Part shown: positions 36,891 through 49,100 of the stretch, one piece after another
Layout of the letters: the number at the start of each line of letters is the position of its first letter
How positions within the stretch are numbered: position 1 is the first letter of the stretch
DNA from: Cinclus cinclus
Taxonomy: Eukaryota > Chordata > Aves > Passeriformes > Cinclidae
Length of the DNA: 64,000 nt
Direction of reading: 5' to 3'
NCBI RefSeq assembly: GCF_963662255.1
Contig: NC_085047.1
Coordinates: 48,701,006 to 48,765,005, forward strand
Made by a program: the position numbers and the translations under genes
Notes under the pieces: generated by a model
The model's database searches: none
Seen by the model: only the letters and a program-made list of their open reading frames with translations
What the model was told of the DNA's origin: nothing

Positions 36891-39453
36891 TATGGCTACA
36901 TACACCACATATAAAATTAACATTTAACTGAAATATGTAATTGTTTCAATCATTTATGACTAAACACAATGTTGACTACAAAACTGTACAGTTTATATTT
37001 AGTAACCAATTATTACAGCATAGTGCAATTGTAACATTTTATAAAGAAAATAATTTGTGCCTTTTTTAAATAAAGTGCATTAAATTACTATCTTGTATAC
37101 AACAAGAAGCTCTGTAGTTGCAATTCAAAGCTTTAAGCTTAAGGGAAACTGAGGCAAAGATATTTCACTTCCTTTTAAAATCACTTCATACACTGGCAAG
37201 CTATGGTTCAATCTTCAACCACAGTTAAATTAAAAAAACCAAAAAAACCCAAAAAAACAAAAACGAGAACAAACCAGACCAAAAACCTTAATTAGAATAA
37301 GAAATAACCACAGGCCTCTATGTATGAAGCCAGTAACTGATTCTCATATGAGAAGCACAACATGCAGGACTTCAATCCACCTGGCTCCTAGTGAGATGTA
37401 CAGGATGAGAACTATCCTCCATAGAGATGGTTTTGCGAAAGCTTTTAGAATTCAGCATGGAACTACACTGCAGTCAGGAGTATCAGTGCTACCTGAAATG
37501 TACAATGTTTCCTAGGAAAAGTTGTCTCTGAGGATCTGAAGACATGAACATGGTAAACTACAGGTTATGTTTTAATTGCATTTGGCAACAAAAAACATGG
37601 GGATCTAGTTAGTAAATCTAGAAAATTACAAGTGGTTCAACTAGCCAAGGTATTACAGATTTCATGGTCTGAAGTTAAAGACAAGAGTTTACAGCTTTAT
37701 TTTGGAGGCACACTAAGCACTTATCCTATGAAATTCCATTTGTAAACACATTTACAATCAACTTTTGTAGATTTTGGCTGTGACAGTAAAGCTCAGACCA
37801 AACAAAGAAGGTCTTTAGCCCCAAAGAGTAAAAAGCTATAGACTTTAAAATGGACAGAGGTATAATGCGTCTTTCCAAAAACAACAGCAAAACCAAGAAT
37901 GCCCATTTCCTTTGGTTGGCTCTGCCTGAGACCCAACAAGGAAGATCTTATTCTTCTCCTTCTCCATACATATACGGGACTGCTAACAAAAAATATATTT
38001 GAGCACATGCAAGTAACCCTAGAGACTGCCTGACTATTTTGCTATATGTGTAATCCAGGCAATTTACCTGCCTCTTCAGCTGCAATACTTATTCCACGCT
38101 TTTGGCACGAATCACACACACTGCTCCTGCATTCTGGAAAAGTGCATTTTCTTCCTGGAGGGACTAGCCTGAGTTCAGCAGCAGATTACTGTACCTTCAG
38201 CTGCTCTGCTCTGGGATAGCTGCCCTGTATAAAGCTGTATGCTAGAGCGTGCTAACTCCCAGCAACTGCTCACCCTCCTCCTCCAGGACTAAGGAAAAGT
38301 CTCTGCTTACACTGACAGGGCAATACAAAATAAAAGATTCGGCTGGAATGTGATTGAAGAAGGCTCCCTATTTTCTGCCATGTCCACAGAAAGCTCTGTG
38401 CTGAGAGCATAGCTCCCTTCCAAACCCATTGTGCTGTGACCTGCCACCTGCCTCACTTCTGTGCTCTTTTCTTCTGAGCCCTCTGGCGCAGAGGCACCAC
38501 GAGGTGGACTGAGTGTTGACCATATATTGAGGGACTACATTGTCAGAGGCCAACCAAAGAGTGGCAATACAAAAACCCATGGATGGGGCACAACTGCCCA
38601 CACTCCACGTGGACACAACCCTTTTGTCCTTTTCTGGATGTGGGTATTTCAAAGGGCAATTTTCAAAGGGCAAGGTCATGCTGCTTTTATTTCCATACTA
38701 TAAAATATCTCCCCCCTGAAAGCAGGGAAAGCCAAATTCCTCATTATTTTAATCTTAGTAAACACTGAAGTAAGAGGAAAATTATATGGCGACCATAAGT
38801 AATCAATGGATTAGAGCCCTATATCTTGGCCCTAAATCTTAGAGGTTCTAGGCTTTTTTCCCCAGAAAACCCCTGCAGCATATATGTATTTTGTGTGCCC
38901 TTTAAAAATGAATGCATCAAATTTTTTAGGTGCTCTAACATTCCCCAGGTTAGTATCAGCTGGTGCAAAATGTCCACCTGTGTCCCACGACTGTGTGGAA
39001 TCATGATCTGTGCAGTCCTGTAACCAAAGCACCTATGAAAAGCAGAAAAAGAGCAAGAGAGAAAAGGGAACAGTGTGGAGAAAGTTATAACTGCTTTATA
39101 GGCTCATGCTTGTGACAAGTATCCTTCCTGCATTCTGTATCATCTGTGGTCATGGAAAACATTCCTGTAATCTCAAAGCTGGCAGAGGGATTTGTCCAAA
39201 TTAAAGACATGAGGATTTGCTTCCCTTCCGAAACCTCTTGCCTGTCTATATTTGTTGAAATATCAATTACTGCTGAATCTTTCAGTGTTCACAAGACTTA
39301 TACAGGTTGGGTAGTATTTTTCTTTGACCGTAAGAAACGGCCCAGCAAACAGGTTACACTTTAACTACATCCACAATGAAGGTATAGACCATGATATATG
39401 GCATGTCATAGATATAAAAACTAAATTGTAGAATCATAATAATTATGTACGTG

Positions 39454-39472
39454 TATATATATATATATATAT
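39454..39472. repeat. (TA)n microsatellite
   Basis: Pure TA alternation of about 19 bases, flanked by further AT-rich sequence. Confidence 0.9.
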
Positions 39473-40054
39473 TACATTTAAGTATGTAATTATGGTATTT
39501 AAAACTGATAGCTCATCATACTTAATCAAGTTAATGGCATACTAAAGCATAAGAAAATGTTTCTCTATGCAGCATGTGATATAACTAGTATGTTAAACCT
39601 GGACATAGGTATTTCTTTTTAAGAATAAGTTCATACTTAAAAGTAAAAAAAATCTATTTTGTTGGCATCTATTTTTTAAAAGTGAAAGGCCCCTCCATTT
39701 TCTAAGATAAATAATTGCAGGATGCAGTCTTCAGCACGTGCTGCTGGTATTGGCTTGCTTTTTCCTTGAGAAACTGGGACTAGGCCTGTGCTCAGGCATG
39801 ATGGTAGATCATGCGGATGGGATCAAGTGGTTATAGGAAAAACAATATTACCAGCATAAAGAAAACAGTAGCAGTACACTTGCATTCCCTCCCCACAGGT
39901 GTATCAGACATTTCCTGTGTAAGGGAAATGCTCGCTAAAGCTCTTCAATGAGAAAGTACTGCTGATATATTTGAAAGGGTTATAACTAACTATTAAAAAC
40001 TTTGTAAATCAGCTTTTTCTAGGAATGCACCACTGTACTTATGAGAGGCAGGTA

Positions 40055-40130
40055 CTTAGAATCATAGAATCATTTAGGTTGAAAAAACCTTTAGGATCAC
40101 TGAGTCCAACTGCAATCCAATGTTTGCCTT
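40055..40130 (-). mobile_element. CR1 LINE terminal fragment
   Basis: Contains 'agaatcatagaatcattt' followed by 'aggttgaaaaaacctttagg' and 'atcactgagtccaactg', the reverse complement of a CR1 3' terminus with its ATTCTATG-type terminal repeat. Only about 75 bases are recognisable. Confidence 0.85.
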
Positions 40131-43100
40131 GAAACAAAAAGGACTGTACCTCTTACTGCTGGGGGCTGGGGTGAAGGAGAAGAAGAAAAATACCCCAACC
40201 TGTAATCCTATGGCCATCAGTTAAAATACTAATACTCTACACTTGTAATTCAAGGAAGCCCCTAAATGTGCAATGAATGTCCATAAGAATGCTATGCTTT
40301 TTTAGAAAGTTCTGTACTACTTAGAGATGTCAGATAACTAAATCAGTTCATGAGTTCTGGGACATAACACACTTCCCCCTGCCTGGGAGGGGGAGACACA
40401 CAGTACTATCTTTTCCAATTAAATATCTGGCATGTCAGCAAATATAAAAGAATTGCATTGGCATATGTAAAGTGCAAAACAAAGGTTTGGGGAGATGAGA
40501 ACAATTTCCTTAAAAGCCAATTGAAGGAGTTTGTGACAGCAACTGTAAGTGACCATTGTTTTAAAATTAGTTTTACTCTTGCAATTATTTGCAAAGGATC
40601 TCTATTGGAAAAATCTTCCCCTATTCTTTCCATGGGGCACTGAATTAGTCTGCATCACAGTAGTGACACACTAATTAACTGCAACATGGTTTCATCTAAC
40701 CTACATTCAGATTTGGATTTTTCCCTTCTCTTCTATAAGAAGTTTGTATAACAGTGAAATGTGCAATGAAACTCTTTCTTCTTGTGGGGCTTACAAGATC
40801 GCAACAATTATGTGAATAAACCGCAGCATGGACTTTTTTAGTGCAAAGGCATACTGTTTTCAAAGAAACACTTACTACAAAGTTACAGGCTTAGCTGCTC
40901 CCCAAAAGGAACAGAAATACATAATGACTTACTGTAAAATAATGTTCTGTGGGTCCTACTTTGAATTTTCAATATTTTTCCCACAAAAACCCTCTTCTTA
41001 TTTCAAGTGGAGCCACGCAAGACCATGCTAACATTACAAGTAGTAATCTGAATAAAATATGGGACAACATTTTCAAGGAAGGTGGACCTCACTTCTGACC
41101 ATATCTCCTCCTGTGTGCTCTCTGAACACCACTCCAGAGGCACAGCCATACTGCCAGCCCCAAGGACAGGGGACTGCTGCACCACATCCCAGAACAGAGG
41201 CAGCCCCAGGGGCCTACCTGGGGTTCTGTGTACCTCAGGTAAAGTTCCAAAGGGACAGTTCTAAACACCTTTCTTACAGGGGGTGCATTTATTCAAGCAT
41301 CCTTCCCAGCCAAGCTCAAGTCCCAACTGATTGAATCTGGCTGATTCATTAAGCTATAAAGACTTCCATCTCTCATCTCTCATCATCCACTTAATATTAA
41401 AGTAGATATCCTTGCAGTTCATTCAGATTTCTGATCCATTAAAAGGAACTGCATATTCTTGATCTGAATAAGACATCAGCGCCCAGTTTTAAGGGGTAGT
41501 TTTCTCTTCTATCAAAAAAGTATTTCCATACAGGAGACCTTTCAAGTTTATTGGGAGTACCATCATTCTTTTACTGACAGATGAGGGAGATACACATGCC
41601 TAATTTATCTTTCCTGACCTATTGCTTATTCATGAGATAAAAATTATACCACTCCCTTGTAGTTCCTTCCTTTTAGTTCTCTATAAGCAGAGATTAAGAG
41701 ATCTTATTTTTCCTCCATGGAACATCTCTGGACTACCACTAAGCCAATCTAGGAACCATTCAGTATCTCAGATAAAGTGACAGGATAGCTGGTGGGTTTT
41801 TAAATAGCAACTGCTCTGTCTAATTCTTACTTTTTATTTATTTATTGTACATAGAAAAAAAACAGGCTCTAAATACTTTCTCTTCATAAAAGTCAGGGCA
41901 AACATTTTGAAAGCATTGTTCTGAATGTTACAGAATCACTTTTTTTTCTCTCTTTTTTTAAGTAATGAGTGTGTAGTTATTCTTCAGGGTCTTGACTTGT
42001 AGCAATGCTATTTTATCCCAGCTTCCAGTCACACAGCAGGTTGCTTATCACCTTGGAGAAATGAAATCACATCTATTTTATTTTTAAAAGCTAAAAAGTC
42101 CCTAAGAAAATGAGACAATAGAAAAATAGCTCTTTGGGGACAGCCATGAGCGCTGGTCTATGCCAAAGTTCACTGCTGCCCATGGAGGACTTTCAGAGAC
42201 TCCAAGATGCCTCAAGGCTGGTCCCTGAACACTAAAGGATGGATGCAACTGCTTATGTCACTGAGTGTCCATGGCAGGAAAATACAGAAACAATATCAGT
42301 CCCTTTGAGCTTGCTCCCAAAGAACCTGGGTATTGGTAGGGGTATCATAATCAAGCTGTCTTCAGAACGGGCTAGCACCATTTATCATAGTCACCCTGAT
42401 GAGCACAACAAATTCGGGTTTTCTTGGGATTAAGCCGTAACTGGAAATCCTGAACACTATTAATTCATCCACAGAATGCCAAACAATAAAAAGAATAAAA
42501 CTCCCCAATGTGGTACATAATTCTTTCAGCAAATAGCACAAATTCAGGATCCAAGAATTAAGGTAAAACGTTATTGCTGTGTAATTCTATTATGAATTCA
42601 ACAATCATAAAACAAATCAACCAGGAATAGCGTCTCACATTGGTCTGATAGGATCTGCTTAAAAAAGGAAGACTTACACTTAATAAAAGTTCTTATGCAA
42701 GTTACTTTTTTTTGTCTAAAGTATATATTGCTTCCTCTCTATTGCTCTGAGTTTACTCAGCAGTTTATAGTATCCACATCATGAAGGATTTTATTGCTCT
42801 TGCGCTAAAAGAAAAATTAAAAAAAAAAGACAATTTTAAAAAATCTTTTCCTAAGCTTTGAGGATGAACATATGAAAAAACTGACCACAATAAATTTTTC
42901 CCATCAGGATACAACCTGTTACTAACTTTGGGTCAAGTGTGTTAATAAATAAACATGAACTTCAATTCTTTAAACTAAATTGCGTCTTAAGAAAAAAAAT
43001 CCTTTTGTCATTACCATGGAGATACAAAAGCTACTTCACTGTACACAGAATGGTGAATCTAACCCCCCTGGTGTAATGCACCGTTGGTGTTTGACGGGAC

Positions 43101-46100
43101 AACAAAATATCAGAAACTGCAAGTTGATGTATTTCTGCCAGTTTCAGGAGGTCCTTGGATGGATACTGGCACCTCACCATACAGAGCAGGGGCCTCCACT
43201 GTCACTCTGAGGGGACAGCAGAAAGCTGAGTAATTCTGCAGGGTCTGAAAGGTGGCTGGCTGTCAAGCAATTCTATGTGAGTGAGGTAGGCAGCTTTGCA
43301 CGCACAGCTCTGCCCCTGTTTCCCAGAGCTCATTCAGAGGCGTGCTATGCAGCACCCATCCCAGTGCTGCAGACTATGATAAAGTTTGCCCTGACAGCTG
43401 CAAACCTATGTCATTGACTTTCAGTAGGATTTTCAGGCCTAGGCTGCACAGCCTCAATTTTGGAACATATTTCTGGAAGAGGCAAAATCCTCACTGGAGG
43501 TCACAGCAGTATCTTTGGAGGCAGAATCATGTTTCTCATCTGTTTGTGGTGGAAGGTAACCATGCACAACTCCTCAAACAAGGGCAAATCACAACCCTAT
43601 GAGCCAGCTTTGTGGGATTGCTATAATTAATCCTTCTTTCCTCTGTTTGACTTGCTCTGCTCCTCAGGAGAGAAGCTTCCAATTACAAGTCTCTCTGCTC
43701 CGGCACAAGGAAGAGGTCGGCTCCCCCGGCACACTGGAGAGCCTCTGCAGAATTGAGCAGCCTGTGGAGTGAGGAAGATGACAAGGACACGAGGTCAAAC
43801 AGCATGAGAAGAGGGGATGACATTATCTCCCTCTGTGCTGTTTTTCTCTGGCTTCCCTACCACACAGGTGTTGCCTAGAGAAAAACACTAATGCCTGTGA
43901 GGTTATCCAAGAGGATGAGAATACATCTGCATAAGGGAAACAACAGTTGCCCTCAGAACTGAATTTTGGTCACAGTTGTAGCTGCTCATCTTCATCATAC
44001 TTTTAGTAATTTGATACAGAAGAACAAATAAGGGAAAAACCAGGGGGAGCAAAGTTTGCATGATCTTAACTTATTTTTTCTTTTAAAAGTGCCATCCTAC
44101 ATTATTCAGCCTCTCTACATTATTAATCTTATGACTTTTACTGCCATTATTTCCCAATAGTTTGCACACATATGTAGCATGGATACTTATGAAGTGAGTA
44201 TTTCTTATACAAACACTTGTAAGAAAATTCAATGAACAGAGTTTCAGTATCATTCATAAGGAGATAAAGAACACCAATACCCTACACAGAGCAGAGGTCA
44301 TAGTCTAACTTACTGAGCATCTGTAAATCACAGGGAAGCCAGGGGAGCTTCAAATTCACAGCTCTACTGGGTCATGCCATGCAATTATTATTAAACTAAT
44401 CTGATTACAAAGTAAGAACCAAATATCATGAAGGTTGAACCAAAAAAATAATGGAATTTAAACCCAGCATTGCAACTAAAATTAATTATTGCTCATAAAA
44501 ATCTCTACAGAGCCTTGTTTATAGACTACTCACATTTGAGATTCAGCTTTGTGTATAGCATATGATTCTTAACATCACAGAAACTTTGCCACAAAAAGCT
44601 ACAGTCATCCAAATGTCCATGTGAAAAGGACAGATTCCATTTGGAAAAATCCAGACCAGCAGCGCAGTTGTCTCTACTATCTCTACTACACAGGTATATT
44701 TTTTCATTGAACTGTAAATATTGCTATTTTTACACTTGAGTTTTAGATTTTATATTTTTTTTAATGGAAGGTACTGAAGCAACAATACAATATGCTGACT
44801 TTGACATTCAAGGGAGCATAACCTGCTGATGCCAGGGCATGAACACATTGAACTCCCATCAGCACAAATGGAAGCAGTACTCTAAACTCCTACATGCTGA
44901 CATGAAGGTACACCGTAAGTTTCATGAAGACAGGTGCCAGGAAGATTTTCACTCTGACAGTCAAGCAGTCTTCAAATCAGAAAACCAATGCTCTATTTCT
45001 AGTGCATTTTAATGTGGCTTCAGTGGAAGGTTAGAAGCAGTTTGAAATTTAACCATTCATGAGAGGAAGCTCTGCTATCTAGACCAGAACTACAGTGAAG
45101 TGAACTGACATGTGTACAGTGCAAAGACTGAAACTGCCAGAAAAGGAGAAAACACTGTTTTGTCTTGCAGTTCTGGTTGCATATAATTATGAATCAGATA
45201 TGCTTTGAGAAATTATCAGTGTTGGTATTTAAAATTTCATAGGAGAACAGTGAAAACAAATGGCAATAGTATTGACTTGGTAACAAATGTAGGGGAATCA
45301 TTTCATGTAGGGTTAAATATGTGCTGCAATCAATCTTTAGGTTGTTTTATGAAACATTTCTTACACTCTTCTGAAAAGATAAATTTGTCGGAGAAACCTA
45401 GTTTTCAATCTATCACAAATGCATAGCCAAAAGAGGCCATATTGTTTCATCAATTTCAAAGATACCCTGGTCAGTTTTAAAATCAACATCATATCTCCAA
45501 TGTCCCACAAGTGAAAGTGAAAACATATGTCTGACTTTTGAAAAGGAAAGCAACACATATCTCTTGCTTTAACATCCAGCCAGAAAAACATGAGAGAACA
45601 GGTAACTCTTGAAAACAACTGTCAACCTAAGTAATGCTGAGATGTAAAATAAAAAGCTGCATAAGGACTTTCTCACTTAGAGCAAATTTGTTGCACTGAG
45701 ATTATTACAATAAATTCCATATAAATCAGTACAATTGGCCATTATTTTGAAGAGTATTCTGATGATATACAGATGGAGTAACAGGACTTGGTTTGCTTTC
45801 TTTTGCTGTTTAAAAAAAATTTAAAGAGGAAAAAATATCCTAACAACAGATTGTAACATGCAGTGTGACTAAACTCAATCACATAAGCAATTTTAAAGAA
45901 GTATGCTGTTTCAATCTAATTTTAGTTAGAAAACTTAATGTAAAATCATGGCAAACATGGCAAAGTCTGGGTAATATGACAAAAAGACCCTGAGCAACAT
46001 TATAAATCTCTTAAGAACACTGATTATTTTGATTTTGGAAATCTTCCTTAAACCACCCGATTGATTTCGGTCGCTGGGGTTTTCTCTTTACAAAAAGGTC

Positions 46101-46215
46101 AGTCGATCCTGCGGTTTTTATGTGAGCCCATCACACACCATTTAAAGAATGCATCTAAACCAAAGACACAATGTCTGGAAAGTAACATGTTAAGGAGCAT
46201 CCTCATGGCTGCCAA

Positions 46216-47220
46216 TCAGACATCACTGGGTGATCTTGCCCTCTGAGACAGGTTAGAAGGAATACAGCCACAACAGACGAGCCAAAGTGCTTTCTGTATC
46301 TCCTGGTTTCTAAAAGCATATATGACAGGGTTGATGATGGAATTGTAGGTAGCTGGCAGGAGGGTGGCATAGGTGTATATAGAAGGATAGGTGTAATCTG
46401 CTATTAAAGAATAGAGCGTAAAAGGCATCCAGCAAGCAGCAAAAGTCCCCAAAATAATGGCCAAAGTAGACACTCCTTTTCGGGTGGTCACATAGTGGGA
46501 AGTGGCCAGGAAATGGTGTTGCAAGGCAATCTGATGGGCATGGCGCATCACAATTTTACAGATCTGGATGTAGAGCTGCAGCATGAGGGCAAACATAAGC
46601 AAGAAAGAGACCGAAAGGACAGCTGCATTATTTTTAGTGAGTGGTCTGATAACACTGCAGGTGGATTCATCTCTGAGGCAGTTCCAGCCCATTACAGGCA
46701 GCAGTCCAATACATATAGATGCTCCCCAGAGCAATATAAGCATGACATAGGTGAAAGTGACAGTCCTCTCTGAATTGTAAGTCAGAGCATAATACAGGGA
46801 GAGGTAACGATCAACAGTGATAGCCAGCAAGCTGCCAACAGATGCTGAGAAAGAGGCAACAATCAGTCCAATCGTAACCAGTTTCGTAGCTTCTGACTGC
46901 AGAAGGTAGGCAAAAACAAAATTGATGATCAATCCAATGCCTGCTAAGAGATCTGCCAGGGCCAGGCTGCCTATCAGTAGGAACATGGGGGCACGAAGAC
47001 TGGGATTATGGAAAATGATCAGAACCACAATGGCATTTTCGCAGGAGATAAGGGTCCCTGAAGTACACAAGACAATGTCCCAGGGGTTTACCAAAAGCTC
47101 TGGCTCAGGGTCTACGGCAGGAACCAGGGAGGAGCCTGCAGCTGAGGCATTCTCTGTAGAGCTGGCTTCTACATGATCCTGAGGCAGCCAGCTCAAATTA
47201 ACCTTCAGATCTTCATTCAT
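46216..47220 (-). CDS. GPR12: GPR12, constitutively Gs-coupled orphan receptor
   Basis: Single coding exon of 334 codons plus stop, the same length as human GPR12. The start at 47220 (MNEDLKVNLS) matches the human N-terminus; an in-frame ATG 26 codons further up (47298) has no family support. Seven-helix class A receptor in the GPR3/GPR6/GPR12 group. Visible: N-glycosylation sequons at Asn8 and Asn24, LALAD in TM2 (86-90), DRY at 137-139, an ECL2 Cys pair (181 and 188), CWMP in TM6 (263-266), NPVIY in TM7 (297-301), and C-terminal CCGC (316-319), a likely palmitoylation site. The group lacks the usual TM3 disulphide Cys. It signals constitutively through Gs to cAMP at the plasma membrane, mainly in brain, with roles reported in neurite growth and oocyte arrest. 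Relative to remembered human GPR12, Gly replaces Cys at residue 129 and Trp replaces Cys at 312. Confidence 0.97.
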   Translation of the reverse strand: MNEDLKVNLSWLPQDHVEASSTENASAAGSSLVPAVDPEPELLVNPWDIVLCTSGTLISCENAIVVLIIFHNPSLRAPMFLLIGSLALADLLAGIGLIINFVFAYLLQSEATKLVTIGLIVASFSASVGSLLAITVDRYLSLYYALTYNSERTVTFTYVMLILLWGASICIGLLPVMGWNCLRDESTCSVIRPLTKNNAAVLSVSFLLMFALMLQLYIQICKIVMRHAHQIALQHHFLATSHYVTTRKGVSTLAIILGTFAACWMPFTLYSLIADYTYPSIYTYATLLPATYNSIINPVIYAFRNQEIQKALWLVCCGCIPSNLSQRARSPSDV

Positions 47221-47228
47221 TTTAACCC

Positions 47229-47231
47229 CTG
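47229..47231 (-). promoter_or_regulatory. GPR12: Possible splice acceptor 8 bases before the GPR12 ATG
   Basis: On the - strand the sequence reads gtctttctgttgaagaagac then ag, gggttaaa, ATG. The CAG at 47231-47229, after a moderate pyrimidine stretch, could be the acceptor joining a non-coding first exon to the coding exon, as is typical for GPR3/6/12 genes. The adjacent frame opening to 47298 would then be intronic. This is inferred from one weak site. Confidence 0.35.
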
Positions 47232-47399
47232 TCTTCTTCAACAGAAAGACATTATTTTTAATGTTCAGCCACAGCACCGGAGACTCATCACCCCCCACCC
47301 CCCGCCCCCCGGAGCATGCAACGCCCTAGACAGCAACACCAGCCTGACGTGCGGGAGGGCACTTGTTACATAAATGGGACAATAGAAAATAAAAACAAA

Positions 47400-48320
47400 A
47401 TCGGGGGCGGGGGAAAGGGTATTTAAAACTGCCCGAGATTATCCTCCGAGGGACCGATGCACAGAGGCTGAGTGATCCTTAGGGCAGCCTGCGCAGGGAA
47501 GGAGGCACGGGCACGGGGGGAAACCCACGAAGCTCCCAAAGCCCCCTCTAAGCGCCGCAATTTGGGGTGGGGGCCGGCTGCGGGGCGGCGTGAATCCCGC
47601 TATCCCGCAGCCGCGCTTCCAGCGCGGGATTGGATCGGTCACGGAGGGAGCGGACAGCATGGGGAAGGACGAGGGAAGGCGGAATATCTTTCACCGACCC
47701 CCAGTGAGGAAACCAAACCCCGCCCGGGCTGTGGGGAGAGCAGGGCGATGTCCTCTGAGAACTTACAAACTGGACGCGGACACCACACACACAGACACAC
47801 ACAGACAGACATCCCCCCACGCACCCCCAGCGGCGGATCACCTGGGTTGTCCCCCGGCGGCTCGGAGGAAGGATGGATGGATGAAGGAAGGAAGGAGGAG
47901 GAGGAGGCACGGAGGGGTCGCCGCGGTCCCTTCCAGGCGCCAGCGGGGCCGGCGCCGCGCGCGCGGGGCGGAGGGGGGGGGGGAGGTGGGGGGTGGGGGG
48001 GGGGGGCGGCTGAGGGCGCAGCGCAGGTGCGCGCCCCCCCTCGCGCGCGCAGGGCGTGTGCGTGTGTGCCTGGGCGCGAGGGAGGGAGCGAGGGGCGGGG
48101 GCGCGCCTCGTGCCCGCGCGCCTGCGCAGGTGCGCGCGGGGGAGGCGGTGAGGGGCGGGCGGGGGGGGGGGAAGGGGCGGACGCCCCCGCCCCGCTCCTC
48201 TCCCCTCCGCCCTGCTCCTCTGCCCCCGAGGTACCGCCGCTCCCGGGGCGGCCCGCTGGCCACCCGCTGCTCCGCAGGGAGCGGCCGGCTTTTCCCGTGC
48301 AGCAAGAGCCTCCGGAAATT
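47400..48320 (-). promoter_or_regulatory. CpG island, probable GPR12 promoter and first exon
   Basis: Very GC-rich, CpG-dense sequence with GC boxes (ggggcggg repeated between about 47950 and 48180), long G runs, and a short CA-rich run at 47784-47812. It starts 180 bases upstream of the GPR12 coding exon on the - strand. A non-coding first exon of GPR12 is expected in or beside it. No TATA box was recognised. Long open frames across it on both strands (up to 284 codons of Gly/Arg/Pro/Ala) are an effect of GC content and are not genes. Confidence 0.75.
47968..48007 (+). repeat. G-rich tract with G-quadruplex potential
   Basis: Several runs of five or more G separated by one to three bases within the CpG island (gggggaggtggggggtgggg pattern). 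A second G run lies at about 48160-48172. Such runs are often mis-sequenced, so exact lengths are uncertain. Confidence 0.7.
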
Positions 48321-48427
48321 ATTTGAATGGAAATTGTCCTCGTGCTGTGGGGGTGGTCAAGTGCTGGCGGCACGGGGTTGCCCCGAGAGGTTGCGGTGTG
48401 TCTGCCTCAGAATCGCCCTCCCTCGTA

Positions 48428-48550
48428 GTGTTTGAGGCCAGGCTGGGTGGGCTCCCCAGTGACCCGATCTAGTGGGTGGCTTTTGAAACCGGATGGTCTT
48501 TAGAGTTCCTTGCAACCCAAACCGTTCTACAGTTCTGTGATTCCGTGTCT
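48428..48550 (+). mobile_element. CR1 LINE 3' end, sense (first)
   Basis: Contains 'ttgaggccaggctgggtggg', 'cgatctagtgggtggc', 'atggtctttagagttccttg' and 'caacccaaaccgttctac', ending in attctgtg-like repeats. This is a CR1 3' terminus. It starts about 100 bases beyond the CpG island. Confidence 0.85.
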
Positions 48551-48662
48551 TGAATGAACTGTTCTAGTTGGCAGTGCTTTGAGAAGTGGGGCTGGACCAG
48601 ACCATCACCAGAGGCACTCTGGAGCCTAACCTTTCTGTGATCCTGTGGTATACAACCGTATG
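48551..48662 (+). mobile_element. CR1 LINE 3' end, sense (second; repeat copy 1)
   Basis: 'ctgttctagttggcagtgct', 'tggggctggaccagac' and 'tttctgtgatcctgtggt' follow the CR1 3' terminal order of a different subfamily from the previous piece. It is about 83% identical by eye to 48991-49100. Confidence 0.7.
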
Positions 48663-48669
48663 GACATTA

Positions 48670-48990
48670 GTCATAGGATGCTAGGATCAATTAGTTTGGA
48701 AAAATCCTCTGAGGTCATTGGGTTCAACCCACGACTGAACACATCCCCTTGTCAACCAGATCATGGCACTGAGTGCCACATCCAGTCTTTCCTTACACAC
48801 CTCCGAGGATGGTGACTCCACCACCTCCCTGGGCAGTCCATTCCAATGTTAAATCATCCTTTCTCTGAAGAAATTCTTCCTCGTGTTCAACCTAAGCCTC
48901 CCTTGGCACAGGTTAAAACTGTCTCTTCTCATCCTGTCACCTGGGAGAAGAGGCTGTCCCCCACCTGGCCACGAGCTCCTTTCCAATAGG
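48670..48990 (-). mobile_element. CR1-like fragment, antisense, between two sense copies
   Basis: The + strand reads 'tcattgggttcaaccc', 'agatcatggcactgagtgcc', 'acatccagtctttcctt', 'ggtgactccaccacctccct', 'gggcagtccattccaatg' and 'aagaaattcttcctcgtg': the reverse complement of an avian CR1 3' region. It sits exactly between two sense CR1 ends. Confidence 0.85.
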
Positions 48991-49100
48991 TCCTGAATGA
49001 ACTCTTCTAGCTGACCCTGCTTCGAGGAGTGGGGCTGGGCCAGACTGCCCCCAGAGGCACCCTGGAGCCTCAACCTTTCTGTGATTCTGTGGTTTACAAC
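48991..49100 (+). mobile_element. CR1 LINE 3' end, sense (repeat copy 2)
   Basis: 'actcttctagctgaccctgc', 'ggggctgggccagactgc' and 'ctttctgtgattctgtgg'. The similarity to 48551-48662 continues past the CR1 terminus into tacaacc, which suggests duplication of a segment and not two independent insertions. Confidence 0.75.

Larger units (their letters stand above)
36891..46215. other. Downstream flank of GPR12, possibly part of its 3'UTR
   Basis: AT-rich sequence without a conserved protein frame. Canonical AATAAA signals on the - strand are seen at 42790-42795 and 42077-42082, besides 36885-36890, so the GPR12 3'UTR could be about 3.4 kb or longer. I could not settle its end. A lysine/asparagine-like A-rich stretch near 37230-37290 is a simple repeat, and a CR1 scrap lies near 40.06 kb. 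Confidence 0.45.

Noticed and set aside
47221..47298. 26-codon in-frame N-terminal extension of GPR12 from an earlier ATG
   Set aside because: The start at 47220 gives MNEDLKVNLS and 334 residues, the same as human GPR12. The extension has no counterpart and probably lies across a splice acceptor or in untranslated sequence.
47472..48435. Long open frames of 284, 281, 244 and 155 codons over the CpG island on both strands
   Set aside because: They overlap each other, consist of Gly/Arg/Pro/Ala runs and lie in a GC-rich island where stop codons are rare by chance. No family resemblance.
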